Notes: a model not told the origin generated them from the letters alone. A stretch of 64,000 nucleotides of DNA from Megalobrama amblycephala (GCF_018812025.1 NC_063049.1:32056447-32120446); one strand, 5' to 3'. Positions 11,260 to 24,203 are shown, counted from the first letter of the stretch. Numbers and translations: made by a program.

Positions 11260-14200
11260 CTACCTACCGACGTAAGTATTTAAGGAGTAGTTATTGTCAT
11301 TTTAGTCAGAAAATGTTTACTTGGTATTTTGCATCAGTTCATTCATCCAGACCTATTAATTAGCTTCAATACTATCTGAATAATAATAATAATTATATCC
11401 TGTTAGTTGCCACAGAGTCTTGTGTCTCTGTGAATGTTCACTTACCACGTCTTCCTGTCCATCATGTCCAAATTTTTCTGTTCATGTTCTATCAAACACA
11501 ATTAGTTAGTGAGTGACAAACATACAAGGTTATAATTCTTCAGACCTGTGAGCTTCAGTTTAGCCACACGGGAGGCAGTCAAATCAATTACAGCAAGTGT
11601 TTGTTCTCTCTGACACGGCATGGCTGAGTAGCTATGACCTTGTGGAGATACCCTCTGTTCTTCGCCTCTATCTTTAGGGATCAGTAATCATTTAAATGGA
11701 AATTTCCTCCCAACAGTGTGCAAAAACTGGGGCAAACTGCTCCCTTCGCTTGACACCGAAGACCACCCAGTGGCTGGCACTGAGTCTTATAAATGTAAAC
11801 TGCTTGGGTTATCAGTGCAGAAAAAAATGCATAGTTATTTTGTTCCCATACGATTAAGATTCTGATTGTTTTGCACACTAGACTGCCCCAGTATGGGTTA
11901 AAAATCCTTTCTGTGCTCACTCAAAGGGACAAATAATATTGAACACATTCTGCAGAATGAAGGGAGGGTGAAACCTTTCATTAGTGCTGCACGGGGTCTC
12001 TTGAGCTGTTTAACTCGTGGGTGACATCCCGACCTCAGCTTCCTTTCACTGACAAAGTAATTTCCCTCTTGAGGTGCAGTGCACAATCACTGCGCTAGAA
12101 CACATTGACATCCACATGTGACATCTAGCATGATATATTGACTATTTAAACTTTGGTTTGGGAATTAATTGGACGGTGAGTAAAAGCATTATTGTGTCTC
12201 CATAGGTGTGTCGCTGGAGAAACAACATTTTACATGATATTGATTACAAATTAGGTCACATTTGTAGGATATGGTCTTCAGAACTTTGCAGTTTCTTTGA
12301 AATCCATTTACCAATTATTAAAACTCACCTAAGAGACATCATCCCATATCTGCAACAATGAGTTCAGCATCTAAAATATCAAAGTTGCCTCTGGTATCAA
12401 GTATTATGGAACATAACTATAAGGAGCAATTTTAGTATATAAAATGTGCACATAAAGTCATTTTTTCAATATATATTTTTATATTTTAAATTTGTGAAAC
12501 TCAACACCGTTTCTTGCCATTTTAAGCATTTTGCATGGGCAATGTCAGTCTTTGCCTTTGGCAAGAGCATTAGCCAAGAGAAACTGAAAACTGTCCAGGA
12601 ATGTATCTGAATGTATTTGAATAATTACCTAAAAGTGACCTTTCAGTGACTCCACTGAACTGATTCGGGGAGCTGATCCAATCTGATTTCTTTTGATTTC
12701 TCACAGCTGATGTCAACTGATATTGTACCACTGTTTGATTCTGTCACACTTATGTTAGTGCCTCTGTGTCAGCTTTGTTCAAAGGAAGGAGGAAGTCAAT
12801 GCTTTTAGAAATGGGAGGCAAATCAACTTTGTATTAAAAGGTTTCAGAGTGTCTGTGTTAGAACAGAACAGCAGAACTAATGCAACTGAGCACCAACCAG
12901 CAGCTAATGTGCAGATATATCAGAATATTGTGTGGCTTATTGTGAAGCTTACTAATGCATTTCGAGACTGGTGCTTAAAATTCCCACTGCAGAGCAAGTA
13001 AAAATTCATTCCTTTTGCTAATGTGCATGAAATTGGCTGATACGTATTCCTTCTTCTTGTCAGACAGTCTCTGTTTGACTATTTATGATGCTCTGTGAGA
13101 TGAGATGCACTCAGTATTACAACTGCAGCCCGAAAATTTAAATGTTTTTTTGGCCAAAACATGCAAAATTGGACACAGTGTGTTAGCACACCATATGTTA
13201 ATGTGATCGAAGGTTATTGCCGTGCTAATTTGCCAGAAAATGTCTTAAGTGTCACTACAGTTTAATGTCTATTTTAACAAGCAAAGTGTTGTATCTTTAT
13301 ACAGTTATGCTGTGAGAATATAAACTGTTTTTTAGTTGTTGTTTTTTTTTTTTTTTTTTCAGTATCTATGATCCTTGATTTTCTTCAAAAACTGAAACAC
13401 ACTGGGGATATGTTTGACTATGGTTACCCAAGTAATTTTTAATACCAGTGAAGCAATACTTTGTAAAAATGTGCCTGTGTCGTACATTTATGGTCATCAC
13501 GTCTGCTCCCTATGGAGCCTAATGTGGTTTTTGTAATGATAAACACTGTATAGAGAACAATAACTATATGCCTTACACTGATGCATTCCACACAAATTGC
13601 TGAAGAAGTGAAATAGCTTTACAATTAAACAATTGAATCTTAATTTTTGAGCAATAAAAGCAACATTTTCTGTTTTGCTTATATAAAAGGTGGAGCTTTA
13701 AATCCCTCTGTGCTTGTCTGGGCTCCAATATAGGCATCTATCTTTTTGAGTATAAGCTTCCTGTAGTCTGTCAGAGTGTCTCTCTCTCTCTCTCTCTCTC
13801 TCTGTAGGTTATTTTCCCCACTGAATGCTCAAATCAGTGCATTCATAACCTCTATAATGAAGCCTGGTCACTGGCCTGTTATTGACCACACGGGGACTCC
13901 AATAATCACAAAGTAATATTTCTCCATGGGGGATGAATGTGGGCTGTAATTTGAGAACTGTCAGGGATCTCTTCAGTAAAATCTTGAGGGTTGTAGTGGG
14001 ACATATTCTTGTGCATTTCTTTCTGACATTATTTTCTGTTTATCTGTACAGGACTAAAGGCTCAGTAGCAAAATTTTGCAGCTGAAAAAAGGTCCATTGT
14101 CCATCATCAATAGTATAGCGATGATGAATGATGCACTGATTACTCAGAGGTGATTTCTAACTCCAAACTAGTTGCTTTAAATGCAAATTCACGTTCATTA

Positions 14201-14612
14201 TTTAACAAAATTGAATGCAATGAAATATACACAATGAGAAATATTTCGCCTCATGTGAAATTCCAGATTGAGTGGATTCGTTTTGAGATGAATGCATTTG
14301 GCCTGCGGAATTTTGTTCTACAAAGGTAAATGTGACCTTAGACAGTATATTTATTGCATTAATACTGCAAGTAGCCATTATTACATTCATTCACTTTTAA
14401 ACCAAGTAAGCAAGCTTCTAAGAAAGGACATTTAAAAATCATTTGTTTCATAATCTCTCTTTTGACTTTAAAATTAGGTGGAGAATGAGCGAGGGGAAGA
14501 GAGAAGAAGTGCTGCAGGTCTCAAGCAAAGTGATTGTTTAATGACTTTGGGGTTTGTTTAAATCAAATTACAGTTGTGTGTTCAAGTACAAGTACATCTT
14601 ACTGTTTAAGGC
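11260..14612. other. Noncoding, no gene seen
   Basis: Apart from the 12060-12127 copy, holds a poly-T tract (13343-13360) and a CT microsatellite (13783-13803). Sequence at 13804-13970 is non-repetitive and less AT-rich, a possible conserved noncoding stretch. No exon is supported. Confidence 0.55.
12060..12127 (-). repeat. Inverted copy of the 9376-9443 segment
   Basis: Reads TTTCCCTCTTGAGGTGCAGT on the plus strand, the reverse complement of the earlier segment. The flanks do not match, so the shared piece is short and sharply bounded. Confidence 0.85.
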
Positions 14613-15530
14613 TTAAAGGATTAGTTCACTTTTAAATAAATTTTTCCTGATAATTTACTCACCCCCATGTCATCCAAGATGTCCATGTCTTTCTTTCTTC
14701 AGTCAAAAAGAAATTAAAGTTTTTGATGAAAACATTCCAGGATTATTCTCCTTATAGTAGACTTCAATGGGCACCAAACAGTTGAAGGTTAAAATTAGTT
14801 TCACTGCAGCTTCAAATTGTTCAACATGATCCCAGATGAGAAATAAGGGTCTTATCTAGTGAAACCATCGCTCATTTTCTGAAAAAAATGGAAAATTATA
14901 TACGTTTTAACCAGAAATGCTCATCTTGAACTAGCTCTCTTCTTCTTCTCCTCTATTTGAATTCCAGCAGTGTAGATGCTGCTAAGTGTATTACTGCCCT
15001 CCACAGGTCAAAGTTTGAACTAATTTTTATTTGCAATATGCTAGTTCAATAGTGTATAACAATTAGTTCAAACTTTGACCTGTGGAGGGCAGTAATACAC
15101 TTAGCAGCGTCTACACTGCTGGAATTTACATTTACATTTACATTTATTCATTTATCCAAAGCAACTTACAAGTGAGAATTCTAATAGAGGAGAAGAAGAA
15201 GAGAGCTAGTTCAAGATGAGCATTTAAGATTAAAACTTATATAATTTTCAATTTTTTTTTTCAGAAAATGAGCGATGGTTTCACTAGATAAGACCCTTAT
15301 TTCTCATCTGGGATCATGTTGAACAATTTGAAGCTGCAGTGAAACTAATTCTGACCTTCAACTGTTTGGTGCCCATTGAAGTCTACTATAAGGAGAAAAA
15401 TCCTGGAATGTTTTCATCAAAAACTTTAATTTCTTTTTGACTGAAGAAAGAAAGACATGGACATCTTGGATGACATGGGGGTGAGTAAATTATCAGGAAA
15501 AGTTTATTTAAAAGTGGACTAATCCTTTAA
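14613..15530. mobile_element. Near-perfect palindromic MITE, 918 bp
   Basis: The left arm starts TTAAAGGATTAGTTCACTTT and the right arm ends AAAGTGGACTAATCCTTTAA. The two arms of about 430 bp are close reverse complements, meeting around 15025-15060. TTAA stands at both ends, perhaps as the duplication of a TTAA-targeting family. The right arm has one extra 54-bp piece (15127-15180). The strand could fold into one long hairpin. Confidence 0.92.
15127..15180. mobile_element. 54-bp insertion in the right palindrome arm
   Basis: Compared with the left arm, the right arm has TACATTTACATTTACATTTA through AAGTGAGAATT added, with GAATT repeated at both edges like a 5-bp target duplication. The ATCCAAAGCAACTTACAAGT core belongs to a widespread fish short repeat. 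Confidence 0.75.
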
Positions 15531-17187
15531 CAGACTATAAATAGATAATTGAAGATAATTTACTTTCCCCTATTTTATGGGATGATTAATTATAAATAAA
15601 AAATAGAGGCAAGCTTAGTACTGTATGTTGAATGTTTTTGCATGGTGCCTAGCTTTAAAGATGGATGGATTAGGGCATTTTCTCCAAATCAAAACAATAA
15701 TCAAACCAGTTATACATGATACATTCCCTATAGTGCTGCTGTAAGATATTTTCCACTATTGGCAGCAGATTTACTCAACCTTGAATACACAACTCAGTTG
15801 TTTGCAGTAGAACAACAGATGGAAACTCCATTGAACAGCTGTCATTTTATCCTAATAATATCAAAGCCTGCTGATGCGATGTTTGCACATGTAACATTGT
15901 CCTAGGCTCTGTGATGTTGGGGTGATACCCACACTAAATGTCTTTATATGAGTATGTTTGAAGGCCCATCTTTAATAATGTTGTTCCAAACCCCACAAAA
16001 TCGGGCAACAACTCTGTCATCATCTAAGTCATTAGAAAAAAAGACTAAATATAAGCAAGCAATTCCCTTGGTCTTCTCTGAAATCTGTAACTGTAGAACA
16101 TACAGGGATGAATTCTTCCGGTCCCTCTGGCTGCACTGATGTGAAACTCGGGCGCACATCAATGAAGCTTACAAAATCCCTGTGCAAATGTCCTCCTGTT
16201 ATTATCGCTCAGAACTTACAGAACATCTCTCACTGTTGGTAAGTTTAGGAGCTCCAACTTTCATGTTGTTTCAGCTTCTTTACTGTATATTTACCTTTCA
16301 CTGGTACTGCAGGGACGTCTGCAGATTACTGTCTCAATCAGACAGTGTTTACACTTAAGCTCTTGGGTTTGAAAAGAGAATGGGTAGGTTTTCACTTCAG
16401 AACTACCTCCAAATATAAATTGTCTCTCAGTATGAGGCCTTGAGAACGATTTAAGTTTGAAAAGACTTTCAGTCAGGCTGCCGTTTCATTGCATAATTGT
16501 GCCAGTCGACCCAGAGGAACAAATGTTTTCTTTATTTCTTTATTTTTATTTATTATTAACCTTCACAAACTTGCTGTTTGCTTTTAAATATTTTAACGTC
16601 ATTCTGCAAATCAAAACAATGTTACACTGAAATGTCTTAAAAATATCTGAAACTGTGACGACATCTCATAAAACACAATGTGAGGCCGATGGCCATAGCA
16701 AAAGGTGCAATATCCTTCTTTTTATTCTCAACAATGGCCATTAAGGTGCTCCTCATCAAAACACTTACGCACACAAGAGGGCTTTTCATGCATTCTATGG
16801 GCTCCCAGGTGGAAGTTCATGCTGAAAAACAGATGACCTTTATCCGTTTGCCTTTATTTTCCTTCAATTTTTGCTGACAGAAAGCTCTTTAAAGCTATAA
16901 GTGCTGACCATTGGGATGTACTTTGCTTGGAGTGTGTTGTCTTATTATATAGGTCAGCAAATTTCCATATAAGCATACCTCTAGATAATAGGAAAATCCA
17001 TTAGAGATTCCCAGGTGGCCTGTCTGAAATGGTTTGCAGTGGAAAGGGAATGCACATCTACATAAGCATACAGAGGAAAAGGCATGGTGCTGATGAAGGA
17101 TGATTGTTGGAAAAATTAGAAAATTGACAAAAATCAGTTTTCTATTGTTATTTTAAAGTTACACTAGGCAGCTTTTGGCCCCATGGT
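15531..17187. other. Noncoding, no gene seen
   Basis: AT-rich, with no domain, splice pattern or named repeat. Overlapping frames on both strands near 15944-16162 are low-complexity shadows. Confidence 0.55.
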
Positions 17188-17191
17188 TTAA

Positions 17192-17994
17192 CCCTTAAAT
17201 GCATGACTGTTTTGCCAATCATTCTTACATATTCGGGTCTTTATCGACCCGGATCTATATCTAACACGGATGGATCTCTACCTGACGCGATAATATAAAA
17301 CTCCTCTGATATTAGAGTAACAATTACAGAAGAATAAAATAAATCATATTTTGTTACCTTTTGGAGCTTGAAAGGGCTCAGTTTGAGCAGATGTTTTATG
17401 CCATCATCACTGTCTTCGTCAGAGCTCATTTCCCAGTAAATTCAGCAAATAATGGGCTAGTTTTATGTTTGAGGTCGCGAATATGAGCCCATTCACGATC
17501 TCAAACATATTCTCAAAACTATATAATTTTCAGCATCTTCAAAATCAATATTTCGATCGCTAACAGCTTCACCAGATTCATCCAGTGACAGTTACAGTCA
17601 TATTTGATTGCGTTCAGTACTTGCTCTGCAGTAAATCGCTGAGCCATTTCATGTTTCGCTTATTCTTTAGTTTTTTGTCTGAATGAATCGTCACTTCATC
17701 ATTGTGTATCAGACATTGCCACCTTGTGGAATAAGATTCAATTATTGCTGTGCAGAAAAAATATACGTACACCTATACACACGATAGCGACCCGATATAG
17801 TTTTTTTTTTACAAAAAATGAATACAAAAACAGGCATTCTTTTATAATTTTATGATTTTTTTCTTGTTATATTCTTTAAAATGAATTGATTGAGGAATAC
17901 CAAGAAGGTTGATTTCTAACTTTAAAAAATGAACGAGGAGGAGGATAGTTAATGACCACTAGATCACTAGAGACCCGAGGTATGCATTTAAGGG
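17192..17994 (-). mobile_element. piggyBac-like element, internally deleted
   Basis: 803 bp between two TTAA sites (17188-17191, 17995-17998), with ends CCCTTAAATGCAT and ATGCATTTAAGGG. TTAA target sites and CCC...GGG ends are piggyBac traits. On the minus strand from 17647 a frame opens MAQRFTAEQVLNAI, then breaks; acidic S/D/E-rich pieces follow, as in piggyBac transposase N-termini. No catalytic domain remains. Confidence 0.8.
17241..17647 (-). pseudogene. Remnant of a piggyBac-type transposase N-terminus
   Basis: ATG at 17647 starts MAQRFTAEQVLNAIKYD. A frame change is needed to continue into SLDESGEAVSDRNIDFEDAE, then a stop, then another acidic frame MSSDEDSDDG to 17241. It is broken in at least two places and has no DDD core. 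Assignment rests on the element's ends plus the acidic N-terminal character. Confidence 0.5.
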
Positions 17995-17998
17995 TTAA

Positions 17999-19458
17999 AA
18001 AACATAATTTTTCGGAAGAACATTATTTTGGTTGTGCTTTGGCTCTGATTGACTATGTGGATGAATATGGTTATCCTACTGCTCATAAAACATTCACTGT
18101 TCAATAAAATACCTTACTCACCTTTGAGTAATAAAAACGCCATCTCCGTGTCACTTTTACAACATTTCAAATCCCTCAATTCTCAGATGTCCATTAATGT
18201 TGATTCTTGTTTTATTACGAGCTCGGTCACGTTCTCTTTTGCTAGCAGAATCTCCTCAGTTTGGTGTTTTTTTTAAAAACAGGTATTTCCCCGGGTATTT
18301 AAAACGGGTATTTAGCATGCTCCATGTCAAACCTTCTCAATGTTGTGACAACTAACCTATGACAGACCCACACCATAGATGCATGAAAAGTAGCCAGAGC
18401 AGCTTTTCTCTGTTCATCCCGTAAGGTCTAAAATATAAACACTTATAATAGGCTTTTATAGTGAATCGGGGTAAGACAAAAACATGTTCTGTAAGGATTG
18501 ATTATGTATTGACTCATTATTTAAATGTTGTTAATTTTAAATAACAACAAAAAAAGTTACATAGTGTACCTATAAACACATTTATTGTTATTTAAAATAC
18601 ACTCAAACTTCCACATCCAGCGTGCTCTGTGTGTTAAAACTGTGCCACATCATTTGGATTCTACGTGTGGAGCCGCTGCCACTCTCTGCTTTAGTGACAA
18701 ATGAGGACATCTCTCTACATGAGATTTGAGCGGCATTAGGGCTAGGGTGCGAGAGTCACGCTTGATAAACCACGGTAAGAGGTGGTCATTTTAAAGCCCT
18801 GACACTCTGTCGGCCATCACTGATTAAAGAGTGATTGACTGTCACTCACAGGCTCATCACTTGCTTGCACAGAGACCTCATGTGAATTCCTGAGAGGAGA
18901 GGTATTAAAATCCCAGGATCTCTCTGACTCGATGACAGTACGGTTTAATTTAATGCAATAATGTCAATGCTTAATGCACAGTAACAATGGAAACTCTTTT
19001 GACAGAGTGATTATGTGCCTCATTTTGTGAAAAGCTGATGCAACAGAAAGATTTAGATACATCAACTCAACACCCAAGACAAGAATAATGAGTGAAGCGT
19101 TCGTCCATTAGATGCATTTGACTGACATACAGTCTGCAGATATAGTAATCCACTGATGATTATTATTATTTCCAATAGCTAAAATATAATGTGATAATAT
19201 TATTATTAAAAAAAATACAAAAAATAAAAAGCAGCAAAAAAGTAGTGATAATTACAAGAAATGTTTCTTGAGCACCAAATCAACATATTTGAATGATTTC
19301 CGAAGGATCATGTGAGATGAAGACCGGCATAATAGTTATTTTAAATTGCAATAATATTAATATTACTGTTTTACTGTATTTTTAATCATATGAATACAGT
19401 CTTGGTGTGCATAAGAGACCACACAGCTGCAGACTTTTACGAGGCAATGCCAACGCTA
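17999..19458. other. Noncoding; weak repeat copy and a possible conserved stretch
   Basis: 19225-19420 carries TTTCTTGAGCACCAAATCAA and GATCATGTGAGATGAAGAC, a fragment of the TTCAAAAGTTTGG family. 18640-18920 is non-repetitive and richer in G+C, and could be a conserved noncoding element. No gene. Confidence 0.5.
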
Positions 19459-19725
19459 TCTCACAACCAATTTGTACGTATTTTACGAGGTGGCTAATTT
19501 GTATGAATTTGTACGACCTCACTCATACGAATTCGTACGATTTGTCTAAACCCCACTGACGGGTAGGTTTAGGGGCGGGGTTTGGGGTAGGTCATTCGTA
19601 TGAATTCATATGATTTTGTCAACTCGTACGATACGTACGATTTGACAAAACAACGTGTGAATTCGAGGTCGTATGAATTCGTAGAAATTAGCCACCTCGT
19701 AAAATACGTACAAATTGCTGTGAGA
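19459..19725. mobile_element. Palindromic MITE rich in CGTACG
   Basis: TCTCACAACCAATTTGTACG opens it and CGTACAAATTGCTGTGAGA closes it, with inner arms GAGGTGGCTAATTT and AAATTAGCCACCTC. The middle is GTAGGTTTAGGGGCGGGGTT. This is a recognisable, very common cyprinid short inverted-repeat element. Confidence 0.85.
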
Positions 19726-21382
19726 TGCAAATTGCTGCCTAGAAAATCAAAGAAAGATTTTTTGCATGCAGATCAGTTTTCAAGGCATTGCTGCAAAGTC
19801 TTCTTTCATTTTAAACTCTTGTAATTTGTCTACTACAGAATCACTTTGGAGTAAGCCAGCTGGAAATTGCACCACATGAGGCGAATCAAAGTTTAATGAT
19901 ACAAGTTACTTTTTATAATTATTCTTATAATTCTGCCATCAGATCTAGTCTAGAGTCTTGTAGTTTAAATTGCATATGGAGAATTTATAAAATAACTGGG
20001 TATCTGCTTCATCTCAAACTGCCGTTTAGCTTCTGCTATAGATGAAAAATGCCTGCCACTTCTTCATTCACCAGCTTTGGCAATAACAATTTTCTAATGT
20101 GGGGGGAAATCAATTTATCCCCACCATTTTTCTCTCCAGGTAGTGGAAAAAAATGATAGCATATGCATCATACCACTGAGCAATTTTCTGCCAGTCTCTC
20201 TCTTAAATAATCCATTTATTGAGCCCTGTGGATGTTCTGATCACTGCACACCAAAATGTATGGGTGGATTCAATCTGAAGCACAATCCCTAACGTGTGGT
20301 GCTTGTTTTGAGTGTATATTTATTTTCAGTGATTTATAACAAGCTGAAAGCTCACATTTATTGAGGTTTCACCATTCAACACATTAATAGTGAGTGATAC
20401 AATCTGAGTGATACAAGAGACATTAAACTAGTTCTGCTATGAGATTATTTACCTGGGATTCAAATATGCAGTTTAGTGGTCATCATATAAAAATGTTTCA
20501 CAACTGACCAGTTTTCCTGTGGAATCATTTGTTTTGTTTCCATCACATTGGTTGGCAATGGCGTTTTGTCTCAGTGACTTCTTCATGAGTCTTCCACACA
20601 CTTCTGTGCTTTCTGACCTTTTAAAATTCAGCATGAAAAAAAAAAAATCACATTCTATTTTCTAAGTGCATATTATAGATTGGGAACAATTTATCTGTGC
20701 ATATGTTTCATTTAAAAAAAAGTTCTGACCTCATAATGTTAACTTCGGGTGAAACTTCTCTCTGGTAACGTATGCAAGACTTCTCCAATCATTTAGTTTA
20801 TTAAACTCTGTCCCTGCAAGCTCATGTACATCCGCCACCATTTTTAAGTGCAACACTCACATCTCAAAATCCAGTCAACAACTGATGCGTAGAATTCTTT
20901 TCCGATAATCTGTTACACACGGATGTACGTCACAATATGGACGAAAAGATCTCTTGCTACTTCCATCTCATGGTGACTTCAAATCCTTATGCTCACCACT
21001 TTCACCCAACAAATCCAAACACTGTTGATCTGACATGGGTTGAGCCAAATACATCAAAACATAAGCAGATTACTAACAAACTATCCACATCTCCCCTTGA
21101 TCTACATTCGGAGTTAATTACCTGCTGTTTTTCACTCCTTAGCGGCCACTGACTCATGTTAAATTAGATAAAGATATTCTTCAGGAGAGAGAACAGTAAT
21201 CATTGTGATCACTGACAGTTTTATTGTGGAGTGCTTGGCTGCACTGCATTATTGGTCTCAAAGGACAGATCATGATAAAGCCAAATGTGCTCTTCAGCTG
21301 TTTTATATCAGGTGTGCAAATCTTTATTATTGTTTTTTTCCTCATAAAACCATATCTTTCAATATATTCACAGTTCAACATT
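19726..21382. other. Noncoding, no gene seen
   Basis: AT-rich. 20720-21150 has a different base make-up, with CATCCGCCACCATTTTTAAG and GGATGTACGTCAC, perhaps another worn element, not identified. Confidence 0.5.
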
Positions 21383-21490
21383 TTTATTTTATTTTATTTT
21401 ATTTTATTTTATTTTATTTTATTTTATTTTATTTTATTTTATTTTATTTTATTTTATTTTATTTTATTTTATTTTATTTTATTTTATTTT
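21383..21490. repeat. (ATTTT)n microsatellite, about 21 units
   Basis: An uninterrupted pentanucleotide array of about 108 bp. It gives false open frames of repeated FILFY in three frames. Confidence 0.97.
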
Positions 21491-23276
21491 AGAGGAGGAC
21501 CAGTAACCAATCGTGAAAAGTAGCTAATAAGAGCCCATCAAACTCCTTTAAATCTTCAAGTATACTAAAGCAGACTGCCTGATAGACTGCAGTATTTCCT
21601 GTTTCCCAAGTTATATTTGGAGTTTAAATGATTTACTGAGTGTTAGGACCCAGAGGGAATAATTATAGAGTTTTATTGGATCGTCATTGGGAAGGGATAA
21701 GGCAGATAATGAGATAAAAAGCCAAAACTGTCCTTCAAGCTACAGTATTTAAACAGAAGTTTATAAGAGGAAGTTGTCTTCAGCAGCCATCCTTGCATAA
21801 TTAGCTTCAAACAGAGAGAAATGTTGGTCACCCCTGCACATATATAACAGAGAAGTTCAAAAGGGTTTGTTTTGTTTTTTTGAAGACAAGGTAGATTTTC
21901 TGAATTCGCAAAAATGGGACCAGTTACTGTATGTTCCTCTGTTGAATGAAAGCAATGAGATTTATCAATATCCTAAAATGCAATTTTGACTTTTTAATTG
22001 TTAAATTAAATGATTAAATGAATGCTAGCAAATGGGAAATGATTTGATAATCTGAAGCCGTCAACCATAAAAACAGAAAACAATGTGCCCAGCCAAGCGC
22101 AATGAATACATTTCATATAGCGTTTCAAGAATTTTGGAGTATAGTTCACTATAAATGCAATCATGGGTGCACACTATTGTAACAAACTCTTTTTTTATCT
22201 TAGCTCATCCTTACCTAATATTGAGTCATATGTACAGTAGGGGTTTTGAAAACACAATATTCGATTAAAATAACAATGTGAATGTGAATCTTCATGTGTG
22301 ATGAGTTGTCTGGAATAACTCAGATCAAACAGCAGCTAACATGCATGAAAAGGCAATTCCACATTTTGTCATAGTACACATTTAGACATTTACATAATTA
22401 TGGAGCTTTAATGGTTAATTTAAGCCTAAACTCTCTTCCTTGATTTAAATAAAGTTATACAGCTGACTGTATATGTATATTTATCCAATCACTGACAGAC
22501 GTATCACAGGCTGTTCAGCAAAACGTGCTACACACACCCCCATCACAGTTAATGAGGCATAAAGCAGGTGTAGTGAATGCAAATTCTACTCTCTTTGAAG
22601 GGGCAGTCACGGATTTCAATATACATTTCAATCAAATTGAATGGTTAGATTGAATTCAGAGGTTATCATGTGCAGGATCTGGTACACAGTAAATGTTCCA
22701 TAAAGGAGACTTTGCAGATGCAAATAAAGGGGTGTCAGCCCTTTACTGGCAATCCTGACCAATCAGACGGAAGCAAAGCAGACGGCAGTATTTGCCAAAA
22801 TAGGTAAACATATAACACAATAGTGGGATACGCTACATACATTGTCTGTATTTGAATTCTATACTTGCTTTGGTGGCTGTTGAATGAAAATGCTTTATAT
22901 TTCATTTAATTATAATCAAATAAAAGGTTACTTTCCACTATATATACACACACACACACAAATAACACAAAATTTAAAACATCCAACTTTTTCTTGACAT
23001 TAATTTATGGATAAAATGTATGTTTTTAAACTACTTTAATTTGAAACAGACAAATATGGGAATATTATATGAAAACTTGAGATATATAGCCTAACGAAAA
23101 CACAGAGTTACAGACATTTAATGTGTTATAACATTCCCCAGTCCACCCATAAAAAATATTATTTCCACACATTTCTCATTTTAACCTTATAACATGAATA
23201 AAGGGTAGAGTCCACATGCGTGATATAATAGATATCAGATATAATGAAAATATAATGATAATAAATGGCAAGAATC
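21491..23276. other. Noncoding, downstream of the receptor gene
   Basis: No gene. A short CA run is at 22947-22960. AATAAA occurs at 23203-23198 on the minus strand (TTTATT, plus strand), about 75 bp after the receptor stop, a possible poly(A) signal. Confidence 0.45.
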
Positions 23277-24203
23277 CTAACACAAGGCATTCATCTTGAG
23301 TTTGTTTATCACACTTACAATTCCATGGCGAAACACAGACTGGGAGAATCCAAAACAAAGGATATTTCCCAAGCTGGATGCTGAGCAAAATGTCATTGTG
23401 ATAAATCTATGAGGATCAACTATTTCAAAGAGGTCTGTTATGAATAAGGCAGCAACTGCTACAGTCCAGAGGCTGCTGGGCAGGAACAGGGCCGCCTGTA
23501 CCATGCCTGTTACTGTGACCCGCATCTGGCTCTTCTGCTGGGGTTGGGAAAAAGATTCACTGCTCTGCCCCATCTTTTTCATATGTTCACGCAGATAAAC
23601 AAATGTTTTGCCCCAAGAGATTAATAATGTGATCATTGGACAGGTGCAATATAGCAAATACAAAAAATTTGCCACGTGAAATAAATACAGGTCTGACTCT
23701 AAGCTTTCTGCTGATGTTGTGTTCAGATCATGAGAGGTAAAATTCACTGGGACAGGCTCAAGCAAAAAATATGACACTGTTCCCAAAGTCAAAGAAAACA
23801 GAAGCATTATCTGATTCAGAACGAAGCCGACATATAATACGACTCTAATATTCCTCTTAATCCAGATAAAGATGGCACGATGTTGAGGAACAATTGACAT
23901 GTGGTAGAAAATGCTGATCCAGGCATTGCATGAGAAGTTGCCGCAGAAAAACTGATAAATCAAAACTCTCGATAGCGTTTGAAGCCAGAAAGGGGATTCA
24001 AAAAGAAGCATAATAACGGCCAGTGCAGTGAGAAGTTGTTGAAATGTTGAATTGAATAACACAACGATTAACAAGAAGCGCAGTGGATTGCGAAGCGTCA
24101 CTCCAGAGACTGGTCGCATTAGGCAAAAAAAGAAGATGATGTTGAAAACGGTGGCCGTGAGGCAAAGGGGACTGGAAATCAGAGCAAATAGCCATGGCTC
24201 CAT
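23277..24203 (-). CDS. Single-exon seven-helix receptor, bitter taste receptor (T2R)-like
   Basis: 308 residues from the first in-frame ATG (24203; the open frame runs a little further upstream with no ATG) to TAG. Seven hydrophobic stretches lie near residues 6-29, 41-68, 80-104, 121-147, 173-196, 232-257 and 265-289. T2R-type marks: N21 in helix 1, LLTALAVIMLLF in helix 2, W95 with FYHMSIV and then FIWIKRNI after helix 3, NFTS and NTTS sequons in the second extracellular loop, a Q/S-rich third inner loop, and a C-terminal SQSVFRHGIVSVINKLK. Length fits T2Rs (about 300). It lacks the DRY, NPxxY and PMNMFG-type marks of rhodopsin or odorant receptors. T2Rs detect bitter compounds through gustducin-type G proteins. 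It lies about 3.2 kb past the likely cntnap2 end, on the same strand. That it is an intact 7TM gene is near certain; T2R is likely, an ORA/V1R relative less so. Confidence 0.72.
   Translation of the reverse strand: MEPWLFALISSPLCLTATVFNIIFFFCLMRPVSGVTLRNPLRFLLIVVLFNSTFQQLLTALAVIMLLFESPFWLQTLSRVLIYQFFCGNFSCNAWISIFYHMSIVPQHRAIFIWIKRNIRVVLYVGFVLNQIMLLFSLTLGTVSYFLLEPVPVNFTSHDLNTTSAESLESDLYLFHVANFLYLLYCTCPMITLLISWGKTFVYLREHMKKMGQSSESFSQPQQKSQMRVTVTGMVQAALFLPSSLWTVAVAALFITDLFEIVDPHRFITMTFCSASSLGNILCFGFSQSVFRHGIVSVINKLKMNALC

Noticed and set aside
21205..21523. Two long plus-strand frames rich in FILFY
   Set aside because: They are translations of the ATTTT microsatellite.
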